Assembly: GCA_964433635.1 (NCBI GenBank)
Contig: CAYSSG010000002.1
Coordinates: 1 to 64,000 of the forward strand
Source: CAYSSG01 sp964433635
GTDB lineage: Bacteria > Atribacterota > Phoenicimicrobiia > Phoenicimicrobiales > Stramentimicrobiaceae
Length of the DNA stretch: 64,000 bases
Direction of reading: 5' to 3'
Shown here: piece by piece, positions 18,341 through 27,619 of the stretch
Layout: each line of letters opens with the position of its first letter
Numbering within the stretch: position 1 is the stretch's first letter
Position numbers and translations under genes: made by a program
Notes under the pieces: generated by a model
Database searches by the model: none
Seen by the model: only the letters and a program-made list of their open reading frames with translations
Told to the model about the DNA's origin: nothing

Positions 18341-19414
18341 ATGCTATTGGAGTCCATCTCTTTTGACCGAAGAAAGTTGATCAGAGGTTTGATTTTTTCC
18401 CTGGCTATTGGACTGTTCGTATTTCTTTTGGTTTTTCTGTTTACCCTTGAGAAGGACACCCTATTGAGTTTTCGATATATGGACAGCCGATATGTGTTAT
18501 TGGCTGTTGGAGCTGTTTTCCTGTCAATCGTAGTTGAAGCGCTGAGGATACAGGTGGTAACACGGGCTATTGAAGAAAAAATAGGCTTTTGGGAATCTGT
18601 TAAAATTTTTTACATCAGTGTTTTTTTAGGTGGTATAACACCCTATTTTTCAGGATCCATTCCGGGTCAGGTTTTCTTGTTTGTAAAATCGGGAATTCCT
18701 CTCGGAAAAGCGACCATGATAGCCACTATCAGGCCTATTGCAAAATCAATTATTTTCCTTATTTTAACTCCTGTTTTATTTTTCTATTTCAGGAAATCTC
18801 TGGAAGAATATGAAATTTTATCCTGGTTGTTATTAATCATGTCTATTTTTTTTTCAATATTTTTTATTTATCTATTTTTTTTGGCTGTTAGAAATCCCCG
18901 GAAATTAGAATCCTTTTTAGAATGGGCAAAGGGAATATCTATTTTGAATAAATATCTGAATAATCCAAAAGTACAAAAGAGAATACAGGAAATCATGTCT
19001 CAGACGATTCAATTTCATATGAGTTTTAATCTGCTGTGGCAGCATCCCGTAGAAATCATATTATTATTTTTTTATACTGCCGTATACTGGTTCTTGCATT
19101 TTTCTGTTGCACCCCTGCTGTTGGTGGCTATGGCAATTCATCTTGATTATGTTCTGGTAATGGTTATCCAAATCCTCATTTTTTTTATTCTGCCTTTTCT
19201 TCCAACTCCCGGCGGTAGTGGTGCAGCTGAAATTGGATTTGCCTCCCTCTTTTCTTTTTTTGTTCCTACCTACCTATTGGGAATTTATGTCGGAATATGG
19301 CGCTTACTGGCCTTCTATCTGAATGTCCTGATCGGAGCAGTGCTCAGTTTAAGCATGATGGGCAATTGGATTCTCAGGGAAAAAGATAGAAAAGTTGTAT
19401 CACAAGGAAGATAA
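18341..19414 (+). CDS. flippase-like membrane protein (UPF0104/LPG synthase TM region family)
   Basis: A 357-aa integral membrane protein with about eight hydrophobic helices. The GGITPYFSGSIPGQ segment and the later PTPGGSGAAEIGF motif are hallmarks of the lysylphosphatidylglycerol synthase TM-region / AglD-like family. These proteins are proposed to move or modify lipid-linked substrates. The C-terminal synthase domain of MprF is absent. AGAGGA overlaps the ATG at 18341, so translation may actually begin at TTG 18347; the difference is two residues. Confidence 0.82.
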   Translation: MLLESISFDRRKLIRGLIFSLAIGLFVFLLVFLFTLEKDTLLSFRYMDSRYVLLAVGAVFLSIVVEALRIQVVTRAIEEKIGFWESVKIFYISVFLGGITPYFSGSIPGQVFLFVKSGIPLGKATMIATIRPIAKSIIFLILTPVLFFYFRKSLEEYEILSWLLLIMSIFFSIFFIYLFFLAVRNPRKLESFLEWAKGISILNKYLNNPKVQKRIQEIMSQTIQFHMSFNLLWQHPVEIILLFFYTAVYWFLHFSVAPLLLVAMAIHLDYVLVMVIQILIFFILPFLPTPGGSGAAEIGFASLFSFFVPTYLLGIYVGIWRLLAFYLNVLIGAVLSLSMMGNWILREKDRKVVSQGR

Positions 19415-19465
19415 TGACCGGAAATGAACCTTCCAGTCAGGACACCATTCCGGTCATTATCTTTT
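19411..19465. terminator. intrinsic terminator between convergent genes
   Basis: ATAATGACCGGAA (19411-19423) pairs perfectly over 13 bp with TTCCGGTCATTAT (19448-19460), followed by CTTTT. It starts at the stop codon of the flippase-like gene and faces the convergent TPR gene. Confidence 0.82.
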
Positions 19466-19492
19466 CAGTCAGTTTCATTCCTGAAGGATGAT

Positions 19493-20227
19493 TTAATCTG
19501 ACCATTTTTCCAGCAACTTTTTTGCTCTTTTACTGAAATAGGGATGGTCACTCTGAGCGGCTTTTGACAAAAGTTCTATTGCCATCTCATCTTTATTTCG
19601 ATCTTTCAGCAATTCAGCATAATATACCAGACCCTGGGGATTTTCCGGGAAATGCTGGTAGTATTCCTCAAAATAAGATTCTGACCTCTTCTCTTTTTGA
19701 TAAGGCCAGGGCAACTGATGCCACATCCTGCCCAATGCCAGTATCGGGCCGGCATCTTCATACATCTTGTCAATTTCATATGCCGTTTCAAAAGCCTTTT
19801 CCGTCTTTCCTTTTAATCCCTTTCTGATCGCTTTTAAAATACTGATACCATCCGAATAGGTACCTGCACACAGCCCATAATAATAATGGCCTTCCACCTT
19901 ATCCGGTTCCATATCCTTAGCTTTATCGGCATAGTCCAATCCTTCTTTTCCATAATCCTTACAGATATCTTTCCAGTCTTCTACTTCGGCTTCCATGGAA
20001 AGATCGGCATATTCTCTTAAAGCTCTGGCCATTTTCCAGTTGGCTTCATAACTGTCAGGATTTTGCTCTACAGCTTTACGGTAAAGAGGCAATGATTCTG
20101 AAACACTTTTCAGGTTATCTTTTTCGTAAATAGCATCTGCCTGTTCAAGATATTCGGATGCCATGCTGTTTATCAAAAGACAACCTAAGATGAGTAGAAC
20201 TGTTAACAGGAATATAATTTTTTTCAT
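19493..20227 (-). CDS. secreted TPR protein, TatT-like
   Basis: A 244-aa protein with an N-terminal signal sequence (residues ~3-23) and a run of helical hairpins of TPR type, for example the YYYGLCAGTYSDG, ALGRMWHQLPWPYQ and YYAELLKDRNKDEMAI segments. The internal HQLPWP motif and helix layout resemble TatT, the TPR accessory protein of some TRAP transporters. No TRAP genes are adjacent (the nearest are near 56 kb), so the link is only a family resemblance. Confidence 0.7.
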   Translation of the reverse strand: MKKIIFLLTVLLILGCLLINSMASEYLEQADAIYEKDNLKSVSESLPLYRKAVEQNPDSYEANWKMARALREYADLSMEAEVEDWKDICKDYGKEGLDYADKAKDMEPDKVEGHYYYGLCAGTYSDGISILKAIRKGLKGKTEKAFETAYEIDKMYEDAGPILALGRMWHQLPWPYQKEKRSESYFEEYYQHFPENPQGLVYYAELLKDRNKDEMAIELLSKAAQSDHPYFSKRAKKLLEKWSD

Positions 20228-20487
20228 ACAATCTCCTCCATTACTCCTTATTGATTATTAGTAGCTATTAATACTTCCTATTATATCAGTATTAATTGGA
20301 CAGTCAAGATGAAATCAGTCATTTTTCTATCTGTTGGTGACCCTGTTTATTCACTTTACAAAGAAACTGAATGATATTGATTGTTTCCGGAGGGATTCAC
20401 TGGTAAAATTTGTATAACCCCTGAATGGAGTGTAAAATGTAACTGGTATCATTTTCATATTTTCTGACGCTATGGAAGGAGGCAGTT

Positions 20488-20883
20488 ATGTTCAGGACAA
20501 TTTCTCTACAGACCCATGATAAAACGGAAATGCTGGATATCACTTCTGACATTGAGGCAGTCTTACGGGAAAGTCATCAACAAGAGGGTTTATGTTGCAT
20601 CTATATACCTCATACCACTGCGGGGATTACCATCAATGAAAATGCTGATCCCAGTGTGAAAGAAGATATACTGATGGAACTGAATAAAACCATTCCCTTT
20701 GAAGATCATTATCATCATTTAGAAGGAAATGCAGCAGGCCATATTAAAGCGAGTCTGATGGGATCCTCGGTTACCGTTATGATTGAGAATGGCCATTTAA
20801 AATTAGGAACCTGGCAGTGTATCTATTTCTGTGAATTTGACGGACCGCGAACCCGGAAAGTCTGGGTAAAAGTAGTATCCTGA
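20488..20883 (+). CDS. YjbQ family (UPF0047) protein
   Basis: A 131-aa protein of the YjbQ/UPF0047 family. The conserved HTTAGITINENADPSV motif near residue 42, DHYHHLEGNAAGHIKASLMG near 72, and LGTWQCIYFCEFDGPR near the C-terminus form the metal-lined cleft. Some members have weak thiamine phosphate synthase activity, but the physiological role is not settled. A GGAAGGAGG site precedes the ATG. It lies 68 bp upstream of recD2 on the same strand. Confidence 0.9.
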   Translation: MFRTISLQTHDKTEMLDITSDIEAVLRESHQQEGLCCIYIPHTTAGITINENADPSVKEDILMELNKTIPFEDHYHHLEGNAAGHIKASLMGSSVTVMIENGHLKLGTWQCIYFCEFDGPRTRKVWVKVVS

Positions 20884-20951
20884 AATTCTCTCAATAGCAG
20901 AAAAGAATAAGACTGCAGGATTGAGTATCATCATCCTGTTTTGAGGTGTGA

Positions 20952-23105
20952 ATGGAAGATATCATTACAGTAAAAGGCACAGTCAAGAAGCTGGTTTATC
21001 ATAATCAGGAGAATGGATTTGTCATTGCCCGTGTTGATATGCAGGAACCGGAAAAAAAGGAGATCACCATCGTAGGCAAGATAGCATCCGTCAGCGTCGG
21101 GGAGACCTATCAGTTTAAAGGCAGATGGATAGTGGATTCCCGTTATGGCCTGCAGTTTAATTTTGATGATTACGAGATCATCTTACCGACTACCCTGGAG
21201 GGCGTAAGACGATACCTTGGTTCAGGATTAATTAAGGGTGTGGGACCTTCCACCGCAAATAGAATTGTGGATCAATTCGGCGAGAATACCCTGGAAATCA
21301 TTGAGGATTCCCCGGAGAGACTTTCAGAAGTGGAAGGCATTGCTCAAAAAAGGATTGAACTTATCAGGAAATCCTGGCAGGAACAGAAAGAGATTAAAAG
21401 GGTGATGTTATTCCTGCAATCCTACAGGATTACAACCGGTTATGCAGTGAAAATATTCAAGCAGTATGGAAGAAAAGCTGTGGAAAAATTAAAAGAAAAC
21501 CCTTACTGCCTGATAGATGATATCTTCGGCATTGGTTTTAAGATTGCCGATAAAATCGCTCAGAATCTGGGTATTGGCGAGGATTCTCCTTCCCGGATCA
21601 GAGCCGGAATGAAGTATTGTTTAAGTGAAAGTGCCGCGCAGGGCCACTGTTTTGTCTGCCGGGACACACTGATTCAATTAACTGCTGATTTACTGGGGGT
21701 TGCAGAAGAGCAGGTAGAAACAGAATGTCATGTGTTGGAAAACAATCAGGAAATTATCGTTCAGAATGACCAAGTCTGGTTACCCCTCTATTATGATGCC
21801 GAAAGAGAAGTAAGTCAAAAGATTGTAAGTATTATCCGTTTTCCGCAGCAGCTGACACAAATTGATATCGATATGAAAATAGAACAGCTGGAAAAAAAAC
21901 ACGGGATTCGTTTTGCCTATGAACAAAAACTGGCTATCAAGGAAGTTCTGCTTCATCGGGTTATGATACTGACCGGAGGTCCAGGTACCGGGAAAACGAC
22001 TACCACAATCGGATTGATTGACTTATTCGAGGATTTAGGACTCAAGATTGTCCTTGCTGCACCGACCGGCAGGGCTGCCAAAAAGTTAGGTGAAGCTACC
22101 AGTCGAACTGCTAAAACCATACATCGGCTTCTGGCTTATAATCCCCGACAGAAAGGGTTCATCAAGAATGAACAGAATCCGATTAAGGCAGACGTTATCA
22201 TCCTTGATGAAGTATCCATGATTGATATTTTATTAATGCACCAACTTTTAAAGGCGGTTACAGAAGATACCTTTTTAATCCTGATTGGCGATATCGATCA
22301 GTTGCCTTCGGTAGGTCCAGGCAATTTATTAAAGGATCTTATCGATTCAGAGGTTATTCCGGTGATACGGTTGACACATATTTTCAGGCAGAAGGAAGAA
22401 AGTCTGATTATCGTTAATGCTCACCGGGTGAATCAGGGTCATTATCCTATTTTGAAGGGGAAACAAGAACGGGATTTTTTCTTTCTCAAAGAAGAAAACC
22501 CTGAACAAGCTGCTGAGAAAATTATTCATTTATGTACAGATCGATTGCCTCGCAGATACCATATTGACCCGGTCCGTGATATTCAGATTCTTACCCCCAT
22601 GTATAAAGGAGCTGTTGGCGCTGATCAATTGAATGACTCTTTGAGAAACGCCCTGAATCCTACCGGGAAAAGTATCAAATACGGCCATCAGCAATATAAA
22701 GTTAATGATAAGGTCATGCAGATTCGGAATAATTATGATAAAGAGATTTTTAACGGAGATATTGGAACAATCAAGGACATTGATGATGAGGAACAGATTG
22801 TCAAGGTTCTTTTTTATCATCGCATAGTGGATTATGATTTTACCGAATTAAATGAACTGGTTTTGGCTTATGCCATCACAGTGCATAAGAGCCAGGGAAG
22901 CGAATATCCGATCGTCATTGTTCCTCTTCTGACGCAACATTTCCTTTTACTGCAGCGTAATTTATTGTATACTGCAATTACCAGAGCCAGGAGGATAGTT
23001 ATCATCGTGGGAACCAATAAGGCGCTGTGGATTGCCATTAAAAATAATAAGACCATTCACAGAAATACCTTTCTTAAAGAAAGGTTAAAGCAATTAATAG
23101 GTTAA
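20952..23105 (+). CDS. recD2: RecD2 family ATP-dependent DNA helicase
   Basis: A 717-aa 5'-3' superfamily 1 helicase of the RecD2 type found without RecBC. The N-terminal region (1-~330) has the OB-like start and tandem helix-hairpin-helix segments (SGLIKGVGPSTANRI and the following EGIAQKRIE) that distinguish RecD2 from RecD. Walker A GGPGTGKTTT is at residues ~342-351, Walker B ILDEVSMID near 418, and the C-terminal TVHKSQGSEYP and LYTAITRAR motifs complete the motor. It probably acts in replication-linked repair. Confidence 0.92.
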   Translation: MEDIITVKGTVKKLVYHNQENGFVIARVDMQEPEKKEITIVGKIASVSVGETYQFKGRWIVDSRYGLQFNFDDYEIILPTTLEGVRRYLGSGLIKGVGPSTANRIVDQFGENTLEIIEDSPERLSEVEGIAQKRIELIRKSWQEQKEIKRVMLFLQSYRITTGYAVKIFKQYGRKAVEKLKENPYCLIDDIFGIGFKIADKIAQNLGIGEDSPSRIRAGMKYCLSESAAQGHCFVCRDTLIQLTADLLGVAEEQVETECHVLENNQEIIVQNDQVWLPLYYDAEREVSQKIVSIIRFPQQLTQIDIDMKIEQLEKKHGIRFAYEQKLAIKEVLLHRVMILTGGPGTGKTTTTIGLIDLFEDLGLKIVLAAPTGRAAKKLGEATSRTAKTIHRLLAYNPRQKGFIKNEQNPIKADVIILDEVSMIDILLMHQLLKAVTEDTFLILIGDIDQLPSVGPGNLLKDLIDSEVIPVIRLTHIFRQKEESLIIVNAHRVNQGHYPILKGKQERDFFFLKEENPEQAAEKIIHLCTDRLPRRYHIDPVRDIQILTPMYKGAVGADQLNDSLRNALNPTGKSIKYGHQQYKVNDKVMQIRNNYDKEIFNGDIGTIKDIDDEEQIVKVLFYHRIVDYDFTELNELVLAYAITVHKSQGSEYPIVIVPLLTQHFLLLQRNLLYTAITRARRIVIIVGTNKALWIAIKNNKTIHRNTFLKERLKQLIG

Positions 23106-23133
23106 CAAACTCAGTATCAGAAAGGAGAGGGAT

Positions 23134-24342
23134 ATGTTGACAGAAGAGATTATTAAAGAGTTGGCAGTAGCAACAGAATCAAAAATTGTATTGCTTGTAG
23201 CAGATGGCATTGGAGATCTGCCCACGAAAGAGGGGAAAACAGTTCTGGAGTATGCTGATATACCCAATCTGGATAACCTGGCCGCCCGCTCCGTCTGCGG
23301 GTTGACAGATCCTGTCTCCCGGGGCATCACACCTGGAAGCGGTCCAGCCCACCTTTCTCTATTCGGTTATGACCCTGTCAAATATCAGATCGGTCGAGGT
23401 GTTCTGGAGGCATTGGGCATCGACATGGAATTGACTGCAGAAGACTTGGCCTGTCGCGGCAATTTTGCTACCATTAACGATCAGAAGGTGATTATTGATC
23501 GCAGGGCAGGAAGAATTACCACGGAAACAAACCGGAAGATCTGCGCCCTGATGCAGGAAAAAATTACCGAAATCGATGGGATTAAAATTATCATTAAGCC
23601 TGGCAAGGAACACCGGTTTGTTGTAGTCTTCCGCGGAAAAGGTCTGCAGGATGGGATATCAGATGCTGATCCCCAGGTAACAGGCAAGAAAGTCAAGTAT
23701 GCTGAGGCTTTGCGGCCGGAAAGTAAAAAGAGCGTTCTGATTGTAAATAGATTCATCGATAAAGCACTGGAAATCCTCGAAGATCAGCATCCAGCTAATG
23801 CTGTTCTATTACGCGGCATTGCTAAACATCCGGCACTCCCCTCCATGAGTGAACGATTTAAATTGAGAGCAGCTGCCATCGCCACCTATCCCATGTATCG
23901 CGGCCTGGCAAAATTAGTTGGGATGGAAGTTTTGAATACCGGAGAATCCATAACCGATGAATTTTTGACCTTGAAAGAAAAATATGAACAATATCATTTT
24001 TTTTATATTCATATCAAGAAGACAGACAGTTATGGAGAAGACGGAAATTATGATGCCAAGGTGAAAGTGATTGAAGAGTTAGACCGTCATATTCCAAAGT
24101 TACTTGAGCTGAACCCGGATGTCATTGTGGTAACCGGAGATCATTCTACACCGGCAGCCTTAGCCGGACATAGCTGGCATCCCAATCCTTTCCTTCTTTT
24201 CGCCCGTTTTATACGGGTGGATGAGGTCAAGCATTTCAGTGAAAATGAATTTGTCAGAGGGGGTTTGGGGAGATTTCCGGCAGTGGAAGCCATGCAGTTA
24301 ATGCTGGCTAATGCACTGAAATTAAATAAATACGGTGCATAA
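23134..24342 (+). CDS. apgM: 2,3-bisphosphoglycerate-independent phosphoglycerate mutase, ApgM type
   Basis: Glycolytic enzyme that interconverts 3- and 2-phosphoglycerate, of the archaeal-type (aPGAM) alkaline phosphatase superfamily branch. The 402-aa length is typical. The metal-binding start VADGIGDLP, the nucleophile region TPGSGPAHLSLFGYDP, and the late HIKKTDSYGEDGNYDAK and VVTGDHSTPAALAGHS motifs are all present. An AAAGGAGAGG site precedes the ATG. ComB follows 30 bp downstream. Bacterial ApgM is not rare in thermophiles and candidate phyla. Confidence 0.92.
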   Translation: MLTEEIIKELAVATESKIVLLVADGIGDLPTKEGKTVLEYADIPNLDNLAARSVCGLTDPVSRGITPGSGPAHLSLFGYDPVKYQIGRGVLEALGIDMELTAEDLACRGNFATINDQKVIIDRRAGRITTETNRKICALMQEKITEIDGIKIIIKPGKEHRFVVVFRGKGLQDGISDADPQVTGKKVKYAEALRPESKKSVLIVNRFIDKALEILEDQHPANAVLLRGIAKHPALPSMSERFKLRAAAIATYPMYRGLAKLVGMEVLNTGESITDEFLTLKEKYEQYHFFYIHIKKTDSYGEDGNYDAKVKVIEELDRHIPKLLELNPDVIVVTGDHSTPAALAGHSWHPNPFLLFARFIRVDEVKHFSENEFVRGGLGRFPAVEAMQLMLANALKLNKYGA

Positions 24343-24371
24343 GAGAAGAATTGAGAATCAAGGGTATTCTT

Positions 24372-25112
24372 ATGACAGCACCCGATATCGTTTTATTACC
24401 GAAAGAAATAAGGAAGAAAGATCTGACAGATTATCTGGTCGTGATGATTGATATTTTACGTGCCAGCAGCACCATAACAACTGCACTGGCTTCCGGTGCG
24501 AGCAGAATCATCCCTGTTTATCTTCCTGAAGAAGCGAAAAAGAGAGCAAAAGATTTTCCTTCGGGTGAGATTCTTTTATGCGGGGAAAGGAACGGAGTAA
24601 AACTTTCCGGTTTTGACCTGGGAAACTCACCGCTGGAGTACGAAAGCCAGAGAGTAAAGAATAAGACGGTCTTATTAACGACAACAAATGGCATTAAGAC
24701 AATCGAGTCCGTGCGAGGGGCAGCCAAAGTGATCATCGGATGTTTTCTTAATATGAAGTCTGTCATTCAATATTGTCGTTCCTATTCCGGAAAGATATTA
24801 TTGGTTTGTGCCGGTGATCGGGGTGCAGTTTCGCTGGAAGATACGGTCTGTGCCGGAATGATAAGGTGCATATATCAAGAATGCCAGGAAGATTGTCAAA
24901 AAAATAGCACTGAATATGATGATTCCCTGATTGCCTGCAGAATGTACCGGGAATTTGGTGGCGATTTACAGAATATGATGAAAGTCAGCATCTGGGGTCA
25001 ACATCTCAGGGCCTTGGGACTGGAGCAGGACCTGGTGTATTGTGCCCGGCTAAATATTTATAACCTTATCCCTGTGCTGACAGGGGGGTCTATCGTTCGA
25101 ATTGATTGTTAA
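24372..25112 (+). CDS. comB: 2-phosphosulfolactate phosphatase family protein
   Basis: A 246-aa protein of the ComB family, named for the second step of coenzyme M synthesis from phosphosulfolactate. Family motifs are VVMIDILRASSTITTALASG, LCGERNGVKLSGFDLGNSP and TTTNGIKTIE. ATG 24372 has AAGGG (24360-24364) 7 nt upstream; a TTG at 24351 would add seven residues with no better site. No comA or comC is present in the window. Bacterial members may act on sulfolactate or another phosphate, so the exact reaction is uncertain. Confidence 0.85.
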   Translation: MTAPDIVLLPKEIRKKDLTDYLVVMIDILRASSTITTALASGASRIIPVYLPEEAKKRAKDFPSGEILLCGERNGVKLSGFDLGNSPLEYESQRVKNKTVLLTTTNGIKTIESVRGAAKVIIGCFLNMKSVIQYCRSYSGKILLVCAGDRGAVSLEDTVCAGMIRCIYQECQEDCQKNSTEYDDSLIACRMYREFGGDLQNMMKVSIWGQHLRALGLEQDLVYCARLNIYNLIPVLTGGSIVRIDC

Positions 25113-25157
25113 TACGATCGTGTTCTGCCAACTAACTGATGGAATGAGGAATAATTG

Positions 25158-25664
25158 ATGAAGAGGCATCTGTTTATACCTTCCAAGATAGGTTATGTAA
25201 GAGGAGATCGTCCATCAGTGGATTGCATTTTATGTGCCATCGTTGCTCATGATAAAAAGGTAGTTGATTCAGAGATTATCAGTACAAAACTGATGACGGT
25301 TGCTCTAAATCTGTATCCTTATAATCCCGGTCATTTGATGATTTTTCCCAAACGGCATGTCGAAGATATTGAAGAATTATCCCCTGATGAAATCATGGAA
25401 ACTCAAAGTCTAACGGTCTTATCCATGAAGGTTTTACGAAAATATTACCATCCCCGGGGATTTAATATTGGTTATAACATAGGAGATTGTAGCGGGGCAA
25501 GTATTAAGCATTTACATTGTCATATTGTTCCCCGTTATCAGAACGAGTTGGGTTTTGTAGACATCCTTGGTGGTTCCAAGATCTATGTAGAAGACCCCAG
25601 ACGGGTTCTGGAAAAACTGAGGCAGGCATTTGTTCTGGAAGCAGAAACAGATAAGAACAAATAA
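25158..25664 (+). CDS. HIT family hydrolase/phosphorylase
   Basis: A 168-aa histidine-triad protein. The catalytic HIT motif is HLHCHIVPR near residue 115, where the usual HxHxH is intact. An N-terminal DCILCAI pair of cysteines suggests a zinc site like that of the Ap4A-phosphorylase-like HIT branch. Substrates are probably dinucleoside polyphosphates or AMP conjugates. ATG 25158 follows TGAGGA; a TTG lies one codon before it. Confidence 0.88.
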   Translation: MKRHLFIPSKIGYVRGDRPSVDCILCAIVAHDKKVVDSEIISTKLMTVALNLYPYNPGHLMIFPKRHVEDIEELSPDEIMETQSLTVLSMKVLRKYYHPRGFNIGYNIGDCSGASIKHLHCHIVPRYQNELGFVDILGGSKIYVEDPRRVLEKLRQAFVLEAETDKNK

Positions 25665-25763
25665 GCACAAAATGACTAAATTGAGAAACAGGAATTAAAG
25701 GTGTATTAAATGATAAAATTGTTTTAATCACTAACTTAGTGATGTTAAAAGGAGAAGAAGAGA

Positions 25764-26813
25764 ATGAAATTGTTGAAGAAACTTTGTGAAACCCCGGGGG
25801 TATCGGGTTACGAATCCAGGATTACAGCTGTTATCAAGGATGCTTTACAGGATTCATGTGATCAGGTTGATGTTGACTGTCTGGGAAATGTAGTTGCCCT
25901 GAAAAAAGCAGCCGTAAGAGAAAAGAATTCCAGAACAAGAAAGGTGATGCTGGCAGCTCATATGGATCAAATCGGTTTTCTGGTCAAATCGATCGACCGG
26001 AAAGGATTTATCAGATTTGCAAAAATCGGTGGATTTGATCCCAAGACCCTGGTCGCACAGCGGGTCATTATACACGGAAAAAAAGATCTGACAGGCGTTA
26101 TCGGTTCTAAGCCTATTCATGTACTGGAAGAGTCAGAAAAGAAAAAAGCTCCCGATTTCAAAGACTTTTATATTGATATCGGTCTGGATAAACAAGAGGT
26201 GGAGGAATTAATTCAACCAGGAGATTTTATTACCTTTGACCGGGATTTTGTCCAGATGAATGACAAGATGGTCACCTCTTTGGCATTGGATAATCGGGTG
26301 GGAGTGTATGTTATCATTGAGGCATTAAGAAGAGTTAAAAATCATCAGGTTGATATCTATGCCGTTGCCACTTCACAGGAAGAGGTTGGCTTGAGAGGTG
26401 CGATGACTTCCTCTTATGCAATCGAACCTGATATCGGTATTGCTTTGGATGTTACGGTAGCAATGGATACGCCTGGCATTAAGGAGGAGGAAAAAGGTTG
26501 CGCTCTCGGGAAAGGAACAGCTATTACGGTAATGAATTCCTCCATGATTGCTCATCGCGGATTGTATCAGTTTTTGAAGGATCTGGCTGAAAAAAATAAG
26601 ATTAAATATCAGGTAGATGTGATGGAGAGGGGTGGGACAGATGCCGGTGCCATACAAAAAACCCGTTGTGGAGTGATTGCCGGAGGTATTTCTGTGCCTT
26701 CCCGTTATATTCATTCTGTAGTAGAAATGTGCCATAGGGATGATATTGAAGCGAGCATCCAGCTGTTGGTATACTTTCTGGAAAATATTCATCATGCTGA
26801 TTTTATGAAATGA
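25764..26813 (+). CDS. M42 family metallopeptidase
   Basis: A 349-aa aminopeptidase of the M42 (glutamyl aminopeptidase/PepA, cellulase M) family, a large tetrahedral cytosolic complex that degrades peptides. Dinuclear metal ligands are visible in AAHMDQIGF (His), ALDNRVG (Asp), SQEEVGLRGA (catalytic Glu and Glu ligand), ALDVTVA (Asp) and the C-terminal RYIHS (His). The PDZ-like insertion domain occupies about residues 75-170. An AAAGGAGAAG site precedes the ATG. Confidence 0.93.
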   Translation: MKLLKKLCETPGVSGYESRITAVIKDALQDSCDQVDVDCLGNVVALKKAAVREKNSRTRKVMLAAHMDQIGFLVKSIDRKGFIRFAKIGGFDPKTLVAQRVIIHGKKDLTGVIGSKPIHVLEESEKKKAPDFKDFYIDIGLDKQEVEELIQPGDFITFDRDFVQMNDKMVTSLALDNRVGVYVIIEALRRVKNHQVDIYAVATSQEEVGLRGAMTSSYAIEPDIGIALDVTVAMDTPGIKEEEKGCALGKGTAITVMNSSMIAHRGLYQFLKDLAEKNKIKYQVDVMERGGTDAGAIQKTRCGVIAGGISVPSRYIHSVVEMCHRDDIEASIQLLVYFLENIHHADFMK

Positions 26814-26837
26814 TTCATCATTTTTTTTGCGGATAAA

Positions 26838-27521
26838 ATGTCAGACAAGGATATTAAAAAAGAATTGATCACAATCCACCAATGTCTCTCCAATTATTTT
26901 GGACCCTTACATTGGTGGCCTGGGGATTCAGCCCTGGAAATCATGGTAGGAGCGATACTGACTCAGAATACCAACTGGCAGAATGTGAGCAAAGCGATAG
27001 AACGGTTAAAGGAAGCAAAGCTGCTGGAAGTAAAGTCCCTTTTTGATGTTGATGAGCATGAGTTAAGTCAGCTGATTCAATCCTGCGGCTATTTTAACCT
27101 GAAAACAAAACGACTTAAAAATTTCATCCATTTCTTTTATCTGAAATATGGGGGTTCAACAGAAAGGATGTTTCACCAGGACTGGTTTTCTTTGAGAAAC
27201 GAATTATTACATATTAATGGAATTGGTCCGGAAACAGCGGACAGTATTCTGTTATATGCCGGGGAACAGCCGGTCTTTGTAGTCGATGCCTACACAAGAA
27301 GAATATTTCTGAGACATCAATATATTTTACCTCAAGATAATTATGAAGATATCCAGCAGTTTTTCATGGAAAATTTATCAGAAGATTATCAATTATATAA
27401 TGAGTTACATGCACAGATTGTAATGGTGGGAAAAAATTTCTGTAAACGTAATAATCCTGCATGTAGAACTTGCCCATTATTGAAATTCATAAACTTACCG
27501 TTCAAGTTGCCGTTTGATTAG
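26838..27521 (+). CDS. endonuclease III-like HhH-GPD protein
   Basis: A 227-aa HhH-GPD superfamily protein of the EndoIII-related branch. GAILTQNTNWQNV matches the catalytic-site helix, LLHINGIGPETADSILLYA is the helix-hairpin-helix (without the lysine of bifunctional EndoIII in the usual place) and VVDAYTRRI holds the catalytic aspartate. The C-terminal cluster loop has only three cysteines, C-x6-C-x2-C, and lacks the fourth. It is probably a monofunctional base glycosylase with unknown lesion preference. A recognisable ribosome site is lacking at the ATG. Confidence 0.82.
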   Translation: MSDKDIKKELITIHQCLSNYFGPLHWWPGDSALEIMVGAILTQNTNWQNVSKAIERLKEAKLLEVKSLFDVDEHELSQLIQSCGYFNLKTKRLKNFIHFFYLKYGGSTERMFHQDWFSLRNELLHINGIGPETADSILLYAGEQPVFVVDAYTRRIFLRHQYILPQDNYEDIQQFFMENLSEDYQLYNELHAQIVMVGKNFCKRNNPACRTCPLLKFINLPFKLPFD

Positions 27522-27619
27522 AAATCAAATAAAATTAGAATAAAATGAAGCCATCGTTCAGCTATCCTATTGACATCAAGTGAAGAATTTTAAATACAGG
27601 GAAGACTTTCTCTCTGCCA

